From NCBI GenBank assembly GCA_009731375.1, contig BJOX01000167.1, positions 502,286-550,788 of the forward strand: DNA of 48,503 nt, given 5' to 3'. Below the pieces are notes generated by a model. That model saw only the letters and a list, made by a program, of their open reading frames with translations. It was not told the DNA's origin and made no database searches. The position numbers and the translations under genes are program-made. Shown in pieces: positions 23,083-34,262 of the stretch (positions are counted from its first letter, which is position 1; every line of letters starts with the position of its first letter). Source of the DNA: Paulinella micropora. Its lineage: Eukaryota; Cercozoa; Imbricatea; Euglyphida.

Positions 23083-23111
23083 CATCTATCTATCTATCCA
23101 TCTATCTCTCA

Positions 23112-23162
<51 letters not shown>

Positions 23163-23163
23163 T
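23011..23163 (+). repeat. CT, TA, TATC and CA tracts
   Basis: Short tracts in succession; no gene. Confidence 0.9.
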
Positions 23164-23635
23164 GCCCACCCTTTGTTCCTGTTTACGCCTGCGTGTGCAG
23201 ATATCTATACTTGCTTCTACGCGAATGATCGATCTCCAGAAATGATCGACTAGATCGAGTGTGAAAGAGAGAGTCTATGCGAAGATCGATCTGCAGAAAT
23301 GATCGACCAGATCGTGTGTGAAATAGACAGTTTTGTAGCAACAAGGTTTATGTTGTGACAAGTTCCTAGCTCTTTGCCTATCATTAGTATTGCCTTTCAG
23401 ATACTTACTTCTCTGTCATTGCTTGCTTGCGCAGTGGCTCATTAGCAAGATTTATTGAGAGTTTTCTAATACGAGGCATGTGCCACATGGTTTGGACGAA
23501 ATGGTTGACTGGGAACGAAAACGAAACGCTTGCAGTCATAGTCCGTTGCGGACAAGCATTATGAGTTTCTCGTTATGAGAAAGAGACAGTAGCGTCGAGC
23601 CTTGCTTTGTGTGTCGCGGGGTCTGCGGACAGCAC
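23164..23635 (+). other. single-copy region with a two-unit ~60-bp repeat
   Basis: The units at about 23220 and 23279 share GATCGATCT, CAGAAATGATCGAC and AGATCG..TGTGAAA. The rest is unique DNA with no convincing frame. Confidence 0.55.
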
Positions 23636-23816
23636 AGAGACAGACATACAGGCAGGGCAGACTGACAGAGACAGATTGCCAGACAGACAGGCAGCCCAAC
23701 AGAGAAAAGGACAGAGACAGAGACCGGCTGATAAACAGAGACAGACAGCCGGAACAACAGGCAGACAGACAGACAGAGACAGACAGACAGGCAGGCAGGC
23801 AGGCAGATAGACAGGC

Positions 23817-23847
<31 letters not shown>

Positions 23848-24315
23848 GGCAGGCAGGCAGACAGACAGGCAGGCAGACAGACAGACAGACAGACAGACAG
23901 GCAAACAGGCAGGCAGGCAGACAGACAGACAGACAGACAGGCAGATAGACAGGCAGACAGGCAGACAGACAGACAGACAGGCAGACAGACAGACAGGCAG
24001 ACAGACAGGCAGACAGACAGACAGACAGACAGGCAGACAGGCATTCAGGCAGACAGACAAGCAGACAAACAGACAAACTGGCAGAGACAGACAGACAGAC
24101 AGGGAGGCAGACAGGCAGACAGACAGACAGACAGACAGGCAGACAGACAGGCAGGCAGACAGACAGGCAGACAGACAGGCAGAGACAGACAGACAGACAG
24201 GCAGACAGGCAGAGACAGACTGACACATAGACAGGCAGAGACAGACAGACAGACAGGCAGACAGGAAGAGAGAGACTGACAGACAAACGGCAGACAAACA
24301 TGCAGACAGGCAGAC
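23636..24315 (+). repeat. (CAGA/CAGG)n tract, ~680 bp
   Basis: CAGA tetranucleotides interspersed with GCAG and GACAGAGA. Strand-asymmetric: the plus strand has very little T. The poly-Cys/Leu/Ser frames on the minus strand are repeat by-products. Confidence 0.95.
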
Positions 24316-25383
<1,068 letters not shown>

Positions 25384-25525
25384 TTTATCGGTCACCTCAC
25401 CAAATGTGGTCAGGTTACCGATAAAACTACATGTGCGGCGCGCCAAATTTGACGTGTTTTGTGGGCGGGCCGGGCCGGCGAGCCCGCAAACACGTCAAAT
25501 TTGTGGCTAGCCGCATAATATATGA
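25384..25525 (-). mobile_element. double-hairpin (foldback) element, copy 2
   Basis: Reverse-complement copy of 17070-17215 with better-kept hairpins. 25384-25426 pairs TTATCGGTCACCTCACCA with TGGTCAGGTTACCGATAA. 25442-25507 pairs GCCAAATTTGACGTGTTTTG with its near-complement ending TTTGTGGC around a GGCC core. The two copies differ by small indels in the core. It is non-coding and may have been mobilised in trans. Confidence 0.75.
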
Positions 25526-25574
25526 TTAACGTTTCTTGATGTTTGGTGAGGATGTCTGAAAGGCAACAGAAACT

Positions 25575-25647
<73 letters not shown>

Positions 25648-25789
25648 TCATCGCTCTTTGTCCAAGGTGGTACAACCATAGTGATTGATAAATCAATACA
25701 TACATACACACATACATACATACATACATACATACATTATTCTGGAACCATCATATGAAAGCTCGGGACAAGGCTGATAGACCAGACAG

Positions 25790-25834
<45 letters not shown>

Positions 25835-25841
25835 CATCTAT

Positions 25842-25874
<33 letters not shown>

Positions 25875-25887
25875 CATCTATCTATCC

Positions 25888-25981
<94 letters not shown>

Positions 25982-26010
25982 GTAGGTAGGTAGATAGATA
26001 GGTAGATAGA
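25526..26010 (+). repeat. GATA, AG, TACA tracts and a (TATC)n-(GATA)n palindrome
   Basis: After short GATA and AG tracts and a TACA tract, an island ending GGCTGATAGACCAGACAGC precedes TATC repeats (25790-25931). These switch directly to GATA repeats (25932-25980) and TAGG, forming a long self-complementary junction at about 25931. Confidence 0.85.
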
Positions 26011-26184
26011 TTTGACTGGCAAAATCGGTCATCTTTGATCTCAGATTTCTTTTCACCCGATATTCATCATATGACAATTCTAATGTTTAAGTTTCCAGAG
26101 TTTCCCATTGTTAACTTTTGTTACCAACTGGAGATTTCGTTTGGAAATTAGATAAGCCGGGCATTGCGTAAATTTTTTTCAAAG
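26011..26184 (+). other. AT-rich single-copy DNA
   Basis: No gene or repeat seen. Confidence 0.5.
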
Positions 26185-26305
26185 ATTTACGTTACGTTAC
26201 GTTACGTTACGTTACATTCCATTACATTACACTCTACATTACATTACATTACATCTACATTACATCTACATTACATCTACATTACATTACATTACATTAC
26301 ATAGT
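26185..26305 (+). repeat. (TTACG)n then (TTACA)n pentanucleotide repeat
   Basis: GTTAC units give way to ATTAC units, with several TCTACATTACA interruptions. Confidence 0.85.
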
Positions 26306-26374
26306 ACACTGCATTATATAAAGAACTCCCAATTGGTAACACTGGGCCTGGGAACTTACACACAAGAATTTTCA

Positions 26375-26551
26375 CATGGCGTGCTCATCGTCGCTGTATG
26401 ATGGCGTGCTCATCGTCGCCGTATGATGGCGTGCTCATCGTCAATGTATGATGGCGTGCTCATCGTCGCTGTATGATGGCGTGCTCATCGTCGCTGTATG
26501 ATGGCGTGCTCATCGTCGCTGTATGATGGCGTGCTCATCGTCGCTGTATGA
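26375..26551 (+). repeat. 25-bp minisatellite, seven units
   Basis: Unit GATGGCGTGCTCATCGTCGC plus TGTAT, seven head-to-tail copies with two variant units (CGCCG and CAATG in place of CGCTG). The period is not a multiple of three, so it is not a protein repeat. Confidence 0.95.
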
Positions 26552-27355
26552 TTGATCTCGGCCGATAACAAGAAGTGCAAAGTTGGCTGCTCATGCTACT
26601 TGAATCTTGTAAGGCTAGAGTTTACTCTGCGTGTGATGCTTTGCAGGTATACAGAACGTCCGGGACCTTGCTCTGGTCCCTCGCTACCACGGCAATTTAC
26701 GCTTTTGAAAACTGTTTGCTTTCTCTCCTTGTTCGCCCCTGTTTTTACTTATTATGCGAGAATAGCTGTTCGATTACCAGTAGTAGTGTGATCAGTAGGA
26801 GAGCAGTCCGTTTTACGCAAACTATACCCTTCAAGACAAAGCAGCAGCAGGACACGGGTGACTGGAATGCCTCTTACGCTTAAAGTCCCACTTATTCGCG
26901 TAAAAAAAATTATTGTACTCACTCACGAAAACTAGGAAAAAACTGAAATTCAAAAACTATACCGTGAGTTGTCTCAAAGCCTCGGAAGTCGGGGGCCATA
27001 AGGGTCGGTGGCGGACTAAACTAATGGAGGCAAAAACGCCGACAGAAAGCTCCAAAAAACCTAAAAACTAAAAAAAAAACCATGATCTGAGTCAAATATT
27101 TTATTATTAATATTAATAAAACAGTGTTTGCGTAAAGAACTCCTTGAGGAGTTGAACTAAGCCAGGAACTCAGTGAACCGGGCAATCCACATTTGTGCCA
27201 CCGTTTAAAACCACATCATGTTGTAGCCCGGATTCATGATCTTGTGACTTGAATTATCATAAGTTAACAAGTTGAAGCGTTGTATGGTTATTTACGCCCC
27301 GTTTATCATTAGTAATGACTTTCATAAGTGGGAACTTGTATTAATTTATTTGTAT
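26552..27355 (+). other. non-repetitive DNA upstream of the LTR element
   Basis: About 800 bp with only short frames and no recognisable product. Confidence 0.5.
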
Positions 27356-27359
27356 AGTC

Positions 27360-27597
27360 TGTAATGCCCCCAACGATAGCTCGTAAAAAGTCGGTAATAC
27401 AACCAAACACAGTCCTCAAAAGATGAGAATGATGTATCGTTATATTAGCTCAGTGAAGCCAAAAAGGAAAACTGCAAAAGACCAGGAATAAAATGGCATC
27501 AGGTCCAATCCGGACAAATAATACTGAAAAACAAGCTGGTGCACCTGTCACCAGGAAAAGGTACTTTTTACCGGCTATCCGGGGGGTGATTCCTACT
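27360..27597 (-). repeat. 3' LTR (238 bp)
   Basis: Matches 37144-37387 except for 7 substitutions and absence of a 6-bp ATTGGC. The outer end has TGTA on the plus strand. The inner end is changed to CCTACT, so the terminal dinucleotide next to the polypurine tract is mutated. Confidence 0.95.
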
Positions 27598-27615
27598 GTA
27601 CCCCCTCCCGATTTT
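27598..27615 (-). promoter_or_regulatory. polypurine tract
   Basis: On the minus strand, AAAATCGGGAGGGGGTAC lies immediately before the 3' LTR. The GGGAGGGGG core is where plus-strand DNA synthesis would be primed. Its place fixes the minus-strand orientation of the element. Confidence 0.75.
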
Positions 27616-27943
27616 ATGACGGAAATAGCATTTTCGTCATACACCAACTGATTTCTTTCTGCAAATAGTATGCGCTATGGAGTCATGCCACACAGCGCAT
27701 CGAGCCACGGATAGACGCTAAAAGACGATAAATATATCCTCATACGGCACGTCAAAGCGGATTCTCCAGCCATTCTTGTAAATTTTTGAACTACTTCCCC
27801 TCAATCTGTTTTTTTTTTTTTTTTCCCGGCAGTATGTCAAAAACAAACGTACTATTAATAAAAAAATACAAGCAACGTGGTGCTGTAGTACGATTCCCCC
27901 TTTGATCTCCTTCTTCTTCTTATCATTATCATTATTATTATCA

Positions 27944-27987
<44 letters not shown>
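27616..27987 (-). other. 3' untranslated region of the LTR element and (TTA)n tract
   Basis: On the minus strand this is a TTA/ATA tract (27920-27987), then AT-rich sequence with a poly-A run, leading to the polypurine tract. No frame beyond the triplet repeat. The tract marks the left border of the inverted integrase block. Confidence 0.6.
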
Positions 27988-27989
<2 letters not shown>

Positions 27990-30365
27990 CAGGGAGATCG
28001 TAAGTACATTGAGCTACTGACCCATGAGGACGCTGAGTGGTCCTATGAGGTATATGAAAATGCGAAGGCGAACATAAGAGAGGAAGAGGAGACGCAGGAT
28101 GTTTATGCGGAGCCTCCTCAAGAGCGGAGAAGTGACCTAGACGATGACCCGGAAAGAATCGGGGTACGGCTAGAAGATGGTACTATCCATATAGCCTCGC
28201 CTACCGCATGGAGGCAACAACAGGCTCAAGATCCGGAGTTTAAAGAACTGATACAGTTATATCAGAACCCGGATGAGCTACGGATGACGAAAGCGATCAA
28301 AGATCAGATGAAGGAGATGGGATGGAGAGATGGTCTACTGTGGTACAAGGGCCTTCACGGTCGCTATGCGTCACAGCCGGACAAATGGACCCTTTGGGTA
28401 CCGGAGAGTCTGAGACGATTTATATTTGTCGCAGCCCACAATTGCCCACTTTTGGCGCATCCGGGTCGACAACGAACTCATATGTTCGTAGCGAGGCGAT
28501 TCTGGTGGAAGAAGATGAAGGAGGAGATAGATCAGGCGGTGGATGCATGCATCCCGTGCAAGATAAACAAAACACCACTGAAGGCAAATTTCGGCCTGAT
28601 TGGCGAATTTCCTCTTCATGCGGGGATGTTTGAGTTTATACACATTGATCATGTGGGACCTTTCCCAGAATCGAAGGATGGTTACAAATACCTCCTTACG
28701 GCTATTGACAGAGCCACCAACTATGTGTGGATCATCCCTGTCAAAGACGTTACCGGCAAGACGACGGCCGAGGCGCTGATCGATAGGATCATCTCACAGA
28801 TCGGAGTACCAAGAAAGATATGTTCTGATCGAGGCTCGGACTTTAATAACGAGGTCATCGACAAACTATCTAAGTATTACGGGATGAAATGGCAATATGT
28901 TACTGCCTATAACCCGCGAGCAAATGGGAAAATCGAGCGGGTACACAGACCCCTCAAAGCCTCGCTAAAGATGTATTGCACGAAGAAGGAGAATCAAAGA
29001 GCATGGGTCGAGGCAGCACCATCATTTGCGTTTGCAATGAACTGTCTACCCTCTACGGCGTTAGGAGGCTCGAAGAGCTCAATCTCGCCATATCAGTTAG
29101 TATATGGGCGTGAGCCTGATATCCCGACTTCGCTCCTTCACCCAAAAGACACTTGGGCGGATGCGGATGAGTTGTTTGGGATGAGACTTAGAGTGAAGAT
29201 GGAGGCGGAACAAATAGTCAGGGCGCATAGAGAGGCGGAGCGCCGAAAGACTGATGCTGAAGGGGTGCGACAAGCGCACTTGGATCAGATCAAGTTCCAG
29301 GTCGGGGATATTGTACTATTGTACCATCCTCAAGTCCCGAAGGGAGTCAGCTCTAAGCTGTTCACTCACTGGAAAGGACCTTATCAGATTATGGAACAGA
29401 CGGGACCTCTGAATTACAAGATCAGGGGTAGAGGGAAGGTGCAAATTGTGAATGTAAGAAGGCTGATTAAGTATGATCCCTTCTTACTGGAAGATGAATC
29501 CGTTGAGGAGGCGTTAAAACGGATGAAGGATGATTTCAAAGAGGTGCCGCCCATCCACAAGGAGGCTGGCATAGACCAAGACGATGCTTATCGGGCACCG
29601 ATAGCTGAGAAGGAGGAGAGTGAGGTGGACAGCAAGGAGAAGACTGACCGCATAAGCGCGGTGGGGACTCAGTCCAAGTCTCCGCGAGAGCATAGCGGAA
29701 AGAAGGAGAAGATCACAGAGGCGCAGCTAAGGAGAGCGCGGAATGATCTTATCAACGACCAACCGAGGAAGGCGATGAGGTCGATGAGATCAAAGGACGT
29801 CCACCAGGAGGAGGAGGGGACGGACACTGACCCAAACGCGGGCAACGTTGAGATTGTCCATGAGCGATGGAAGGAAGGCGATGCGATAGCAACCATCGCA
29901 TGGGTGAAAAATGTTTTCTATCTGATGAGACCAGCGGAACAACATGTCGCTGATGACACTCTCTCAGACTTATACTTGATGCGGGTCGTGGCGGTCCCAC
30001 GACAGATGCGTGTCACACGGACACTCAAAATATCATCAGCCGCAAAGATAGTACAACCGATACTCCAGTTCTGGAGAAGTATGGACCCGGTTGAGGATCC
30101 AAAGGCAAGACATTATCTGCCAGTATATAAAGACGCAAAAAGTCTCGAGACATGGGATGATACAATTACTCCCAGAGACAAGGATTACACTGCGTGGACC
30201 ATTCAGACACTGCCAAGAGGAGTGCTTGATGTCCCTTTTGAATTATCGTTGGGCGGAATCCCTAATAAGATCTGGGACATTCTCGAACAGTCAAAGTTCG
30301 ATCTGACTTTTGTTGGTGGTCCTCCACCAGGCAAAGAAATCCGCGCCAGACGACGAAGGCAGTGA
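27988..30365 (+). CDS. integrase region of pol, inverted relative to the element
   Basis: The frame is open from the TTA tract; the first ATG is 28284. Codons before it continue a typical RNase H-integrase linker, so this is an internal piece of pol and not an independent gene. Counting from that ATG, an HHCC zinc finger is complete (H52, H59, C89, C92). The catalytic triad is D122, D182, E218 with 35 residues between the last two. A GPY/F module is at 365-367. Integrase joins element DNA ends to host DNA. After residue ~400 comes an unusual ~290-aa tail: a charged linker rich in Lys and Glu, then a folded-looking part (WKEGDAIATIAWVKNVFYLM) that I do not recognise, ending in RARRRRQ. No chromodomain is evident. 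The strand is opposite to gag and RT, so it cannot be read from the same RNA as assembled. Confidence 0.92.
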
Positions 30366-30799
30366 CAAAGAAACTATTTTTCTTTATGCGTCTCAAATAA
30401 ACTGATTGATTGCCCACGGCGTATCATGATTTGATCATGCATCATCAGTTATCAATATGAATATTAAAAAGACTCAGTGATATAACTTGGCATTCGATCG
30501 CAACATACGAGTGCGAAAGGTCGATCGACGATGATACTACACCGTTTTCGGGGATCGCTAGGTATTGAGCGATGGTGTTCCCGGGTATGACCCTTTCCAA
30601 GTCCTGGGATGATGTTCTCGAAAATGAAATGTTCTCTGAAACTTTCATTGAATTATTTTTTACGATAGATCATATACTGTCGTACCTGAGCACGGTCAAT
30701 CTCTACTTGTGTCGGTATATCGCAGGGTCGGGTATATACACCTCGACTTCGGATATAGCTATTAGGACTGGCCCCCTAATACTATATCATAGGATATCC
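30366..30799 (+). other. sequence after the integrase stop, up to the gap
   Basis: AT-rich, with an AATAAA at about 30396. In the undisturbed element it should be the region between pol and the polypurine tract. No further gene is seen. Confidence 0.5.
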
Positions 30800-30999
30800 N
30801 NNNNNNNNNNNNNNNNNNNNNNNNNNNNNNNNNNNNNNNNNNNNNNNNNNNNNNNNNNNNNNNNNNNNNNNNNNNNNNNNNNNNNNNNNNNNNNNNNNNN
30901 NNNNNNNNNNNNNNNNNNNNNNNNNNNNNNNNNNNNNNNNNNNNNNNNNNNNNNNNNNNNNNNNNNNNNNNNNNNNNNNNNNNNNNNNNNNNNNNNNNN
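30800..30999. other. assembly gap, exactly 200 N
   Basis: It lies at the junction between the minus-strand RNase H and the plus-strand integrase block. The round size suggests a placeholder or estimate. Confidence 1.
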
Positions 31000-33900
31000 A
31001 CCACATTTCGCTTTCCCGGTAGATGGACCATTGTAAAATCGAAACAAGACAAGAACGCTTTCCACCGCGCCAGCTGTCCAGTCCGTTCATGATTCATCAA
31101 CCATAACAGGTTATGATGATCAGTTCTGACAGTAAATTGAGGTCCTCCCCACAAATACTCTCTGAGCCTCTTGAGGGCCCATACTACCGCCAACGCCTCT
31201 CTTTGCCTTGTGCAATAGTTTCTCTCCGCCGCACACAACTTCCTACTAATAAACATGATTGGGCGTAATTTCTTCTCCTCATCCTCTTGTTGTAATACAG
31301 CCCCAATCGCAAACTTAGATGCGTCTGTATCGACTACGAATTGTTTCGTAAAGTCGGGCATCGTTAACACCAGTCCTCCGTCTTTCGGGTCTTTATAAAT
31401 AAGATCTTTGAGCGCATGAAACGCTTGCAAAGCCTCTTCGCCCCACTTCTCAAAGTCTCCAAAATCTATCATTTTCTCCAACTTAGCCCGTGTTGCACCC
31501 CAATCGGGTATAAACTGGCTATAGTATTGCGCCATCGCAAGGAATGAGTGCAATTCAGTGCGGTTCTTCGGTATCGGTCGATTCATAATCTCCTCCCTCT
31601 TCTCTTTGGATATCGAGACTCGATTATGGGAGATCTCGTACCCTAAGTATGTCACACTCGTCTTGGCAAGTTGACACTTCTTTAGATTGCACTTCAGGCC
31701 AAAAGCTCCGATGCGCCTGAATATATCGGACAAATGATCGATATGCTCCTCCATTGTGTTAGAGTATACGATAATGTCATCGATATAGCAAAATGCATAT
31801 TCTCCCGCCTTCTGTCCCCGCCTTCTCATAAAGCCACCGTCAGACAAATCATCGTACTGACTGCTCAACATCTTCTGCATCGCCTTCTGGAAAAGTCCTG
31901 GGGCTTGCTTGAGGCCCATCGGAAGCACTTTCCATTGGTATATTTCCATACCCACCACAAACGCCGTCAGCCATCTGGACTTTTCCTCCAGTGGTATCTG
32001 CCAGAAGCCATTCTTAAGGTCAATGACCGAATAGAATTTTGCATTCCGCAGTACTCTCCTTCCTTCTTCTAATGTCGGGAGAGGATTTCTCTCTTCCTCC
32101 AGCACCTTGTTAACACGAGCATAGTTAACTGTCAGGCGCCATTCTCCTCCTGGCTTCGGCACTATTCTCGGTTGTGAGACTATTGGAGATGTTGATCTCT
32201 CAATAAAGTCCTCATTGAGCAGCTGTCTTGCTAGCTCCTCCGCTATCTTCGCCTCATGTATACTCAAATTCGCCCTTCGTGGTGCCGGTGACGGCTCCGC
32301 ACCCGGTATTTTGTAAATAACCGCAGTGAAATCTTCAGGCTTGACACCACCTGCATGTGGAGGGTCAAAAATTTCCTTGTTCGCCTCTAATTTGGCTTTT
32401 AAAAGCTCCTTCTCCTTCTCCGTGCCTACTCCTTCTTCCAATATTTTCCGCGCCGCCTCTTGAAAATCTTCATCAGACATCTGCTTATGCTGCTTGAGGG
32501 GTTCTCTGTCCTCCTCCAAGCCTAAGTCCTCTTCCGAGACATCATCTAGGCCCGTCTTTTCATACGTGACCGTGTCCGGCTCATCATCTTTACCGAGCTC
32601 CACCAGCATGTCAATGAGTCTCGCGTATTGCAAAGGAGCTTTACGGGTGTAAAAACCATCAAAGCATGTGAATGCTTGCGGTATCAATTTCAACTTGTCG
32701 AGGTCTCTGAGCTTCCGCTTGTATGCACTGCTCTGCTCACGAGTTCCCATACGACAAGCCACCACTAGCTGTTGCTTGCGAGAGGGTACCGGTATAGGAT
32801 GATCAATAAGCCGGTCCCTTATTTCCTGCGCCCATATCGCCTTCTCATTATATGGCAGGATAATAGTATACGGCTTATTATTTTCGAATAAAGTCCGTAA
32901 GCATTTCTTCACTTCAGACAGTGAACGCGGCCACGTGGGCTCGTCACCCCAGAAATCAGTAATAAAACTTTTAATAGTTTCTGGTGGAGTATCCGGGATT
33001 CGCCCCGTTCTCCTTGGTACAAACGCCTCCCTTTTTTCTTCTCCTACTTTCGCATGGAAACAGTATCCGTTAGTAATATGGACATCTGTTCCTACTCCTT
33101 CCGCGAATCTCGCCAACGACGGGCTTCTTTGTGCGACACATATAATCTCCTCCTTTCGCTTCTCGATTAAGTCATCAATAGACTTTTTGTCCCAATGGCA
33201 TGTCGGAACTGTGACAGTGCACACTTGGGATTCCCAATTGTCGGTCCAGGACAGTTCATCCGGTCTTACGACATGGGGGTGAACGTACACCTCAAGTGCC
33301 TCATGTGCGATGGCCATCTTTTTGTGATCCGTCGCTAGACTCAGCTCATAAGCCTCATAAGAGTCAGTAGCGTTGAAGGGATCAATATCGTTCTCTTCTC
33401 CTCTTTTTACTCCATATATCACTCGCCGTGCGGCGCAATCAATCACAGCCCCCATCGTAGCCAATTGGTCATACGATAGTAATATTGACCCGTGGTAACC
33501 GGGGACGACATAAAGGTCCATGCGGTATACTCGTGCGGATTTTAATTTAAAGGTCAGTGTGATGATTCCCGTGATGAGTGTGATGATACCCACTCCCTTC
33601 AGAGTGCCAGTCGAATTTTTCATATTTCCGTCCACCCAGTCCCGGTATCGATTAAAAAACTTCCGGCCGACAATATTAATATTCGCCATCGTATCATTAC
33701 CAACTTTTAATATTGTCTTCAATGTTTCACAATAAAGTTCCGTATAACACAGAGCATCGGGCCTGTGTATATTGGCTGCGAGAACAAGAACTTTACGTTC
33801 CAAATTTTGGAGTCTTGTCTCTAAGTTTTTCAACTCCTCCTTCTTCTCCTCCTGCTTCACCTCATTAACATTTTTATTATTCTGCGGTACTGGTGCGTTT

Positions 33901-34262
33901 ACTATTTGAGCGACATTGTCTTGTGGTACTTGAGTACACACATTGTCTTTTTGCTCGCCACCCGCCGCGATCGTAGACATTGAGTCTGTTCGTGGTTGTT
34001 TGCTTGGCCGAGCCGATACGTCTGCCATTGGCCTCCTCGCCTCCATCGCAAGTCTCGCCTTCCTATTTGCATCAGTTATCATTGGTAACCGTGATGTATG
34101 AACGGGTATGAGACTACCTTGGGGCTGCAGTCTCTGTGTACCCACATCTTTGTATTCAGATTGAGGAAGCGTTGGCCCATTCTGCACAACAGCATTAGAA
34201 AGCACTGTGACTTTAGAGTTAAACTTCACAGTCTTCTCCTTCCTCTTTTCTTCCCCCTCCAG
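31000..34262 (-). CDS. pol: protease-like, reverse transcriptase and RNase H
   Basis: 1087 codons, cut by the gap at the 3' end. The frame has no ATG at its start. It follows in phase after the TGA that ends the upstream frame, so readthrough is the likely route. Counting from 34262, a retropepsin-like region spans ~170-290. NDTMANINIV aligns with the usual D-S/T-G-A motif but has Met for Gly (Asp 190); a second hallmark follows (GSILLSYDQLATMGAVID). A long linker comes next. RT is ~640-860: IVPKPGGEWRLTVNYARVN, YSVIDLKNGFWQI, LPMGLKQAPGLFQ and catalytic YIDD (Tyr 826; 31776-31787). RNase H is ~970-1087, with VVDTDASKFAIGAVL (Asp 980), REALAVVWAL and RTDHHNLLWLM. It would copy element RNA into DNA in cytoplasmic particles. 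Confidence 0.93.

Noticed and set aside
26185-26305. Telomere-like repeat (TTACG/TTACA)
   Set aside because: Degenerate, internal, short and not matching a known telomere unit; treated as a pentanucleotide microsatellite.
26552-26883. Possible small gene (~100 codons) after the minisatellite
   Set aside because: Two overlapping frames of similar length and no protein-like pattern or recognisable domain.
27990-30365. Integrase frame as a stand-alone, domesticated gene on the plus strand
   Set aside because: The frame extends upstream of its first ATG as an ordinary pol linker and lies inside a complete LTR element that lacks integrase on its own strand; a displaced pol segment is simpler.
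30762-30799. Apparent continuation of pol across the gap into 30762-30799
   Set aside because: The frame only stays open because N is not a stop; the sequence beyond the gap does not continue RNase H.
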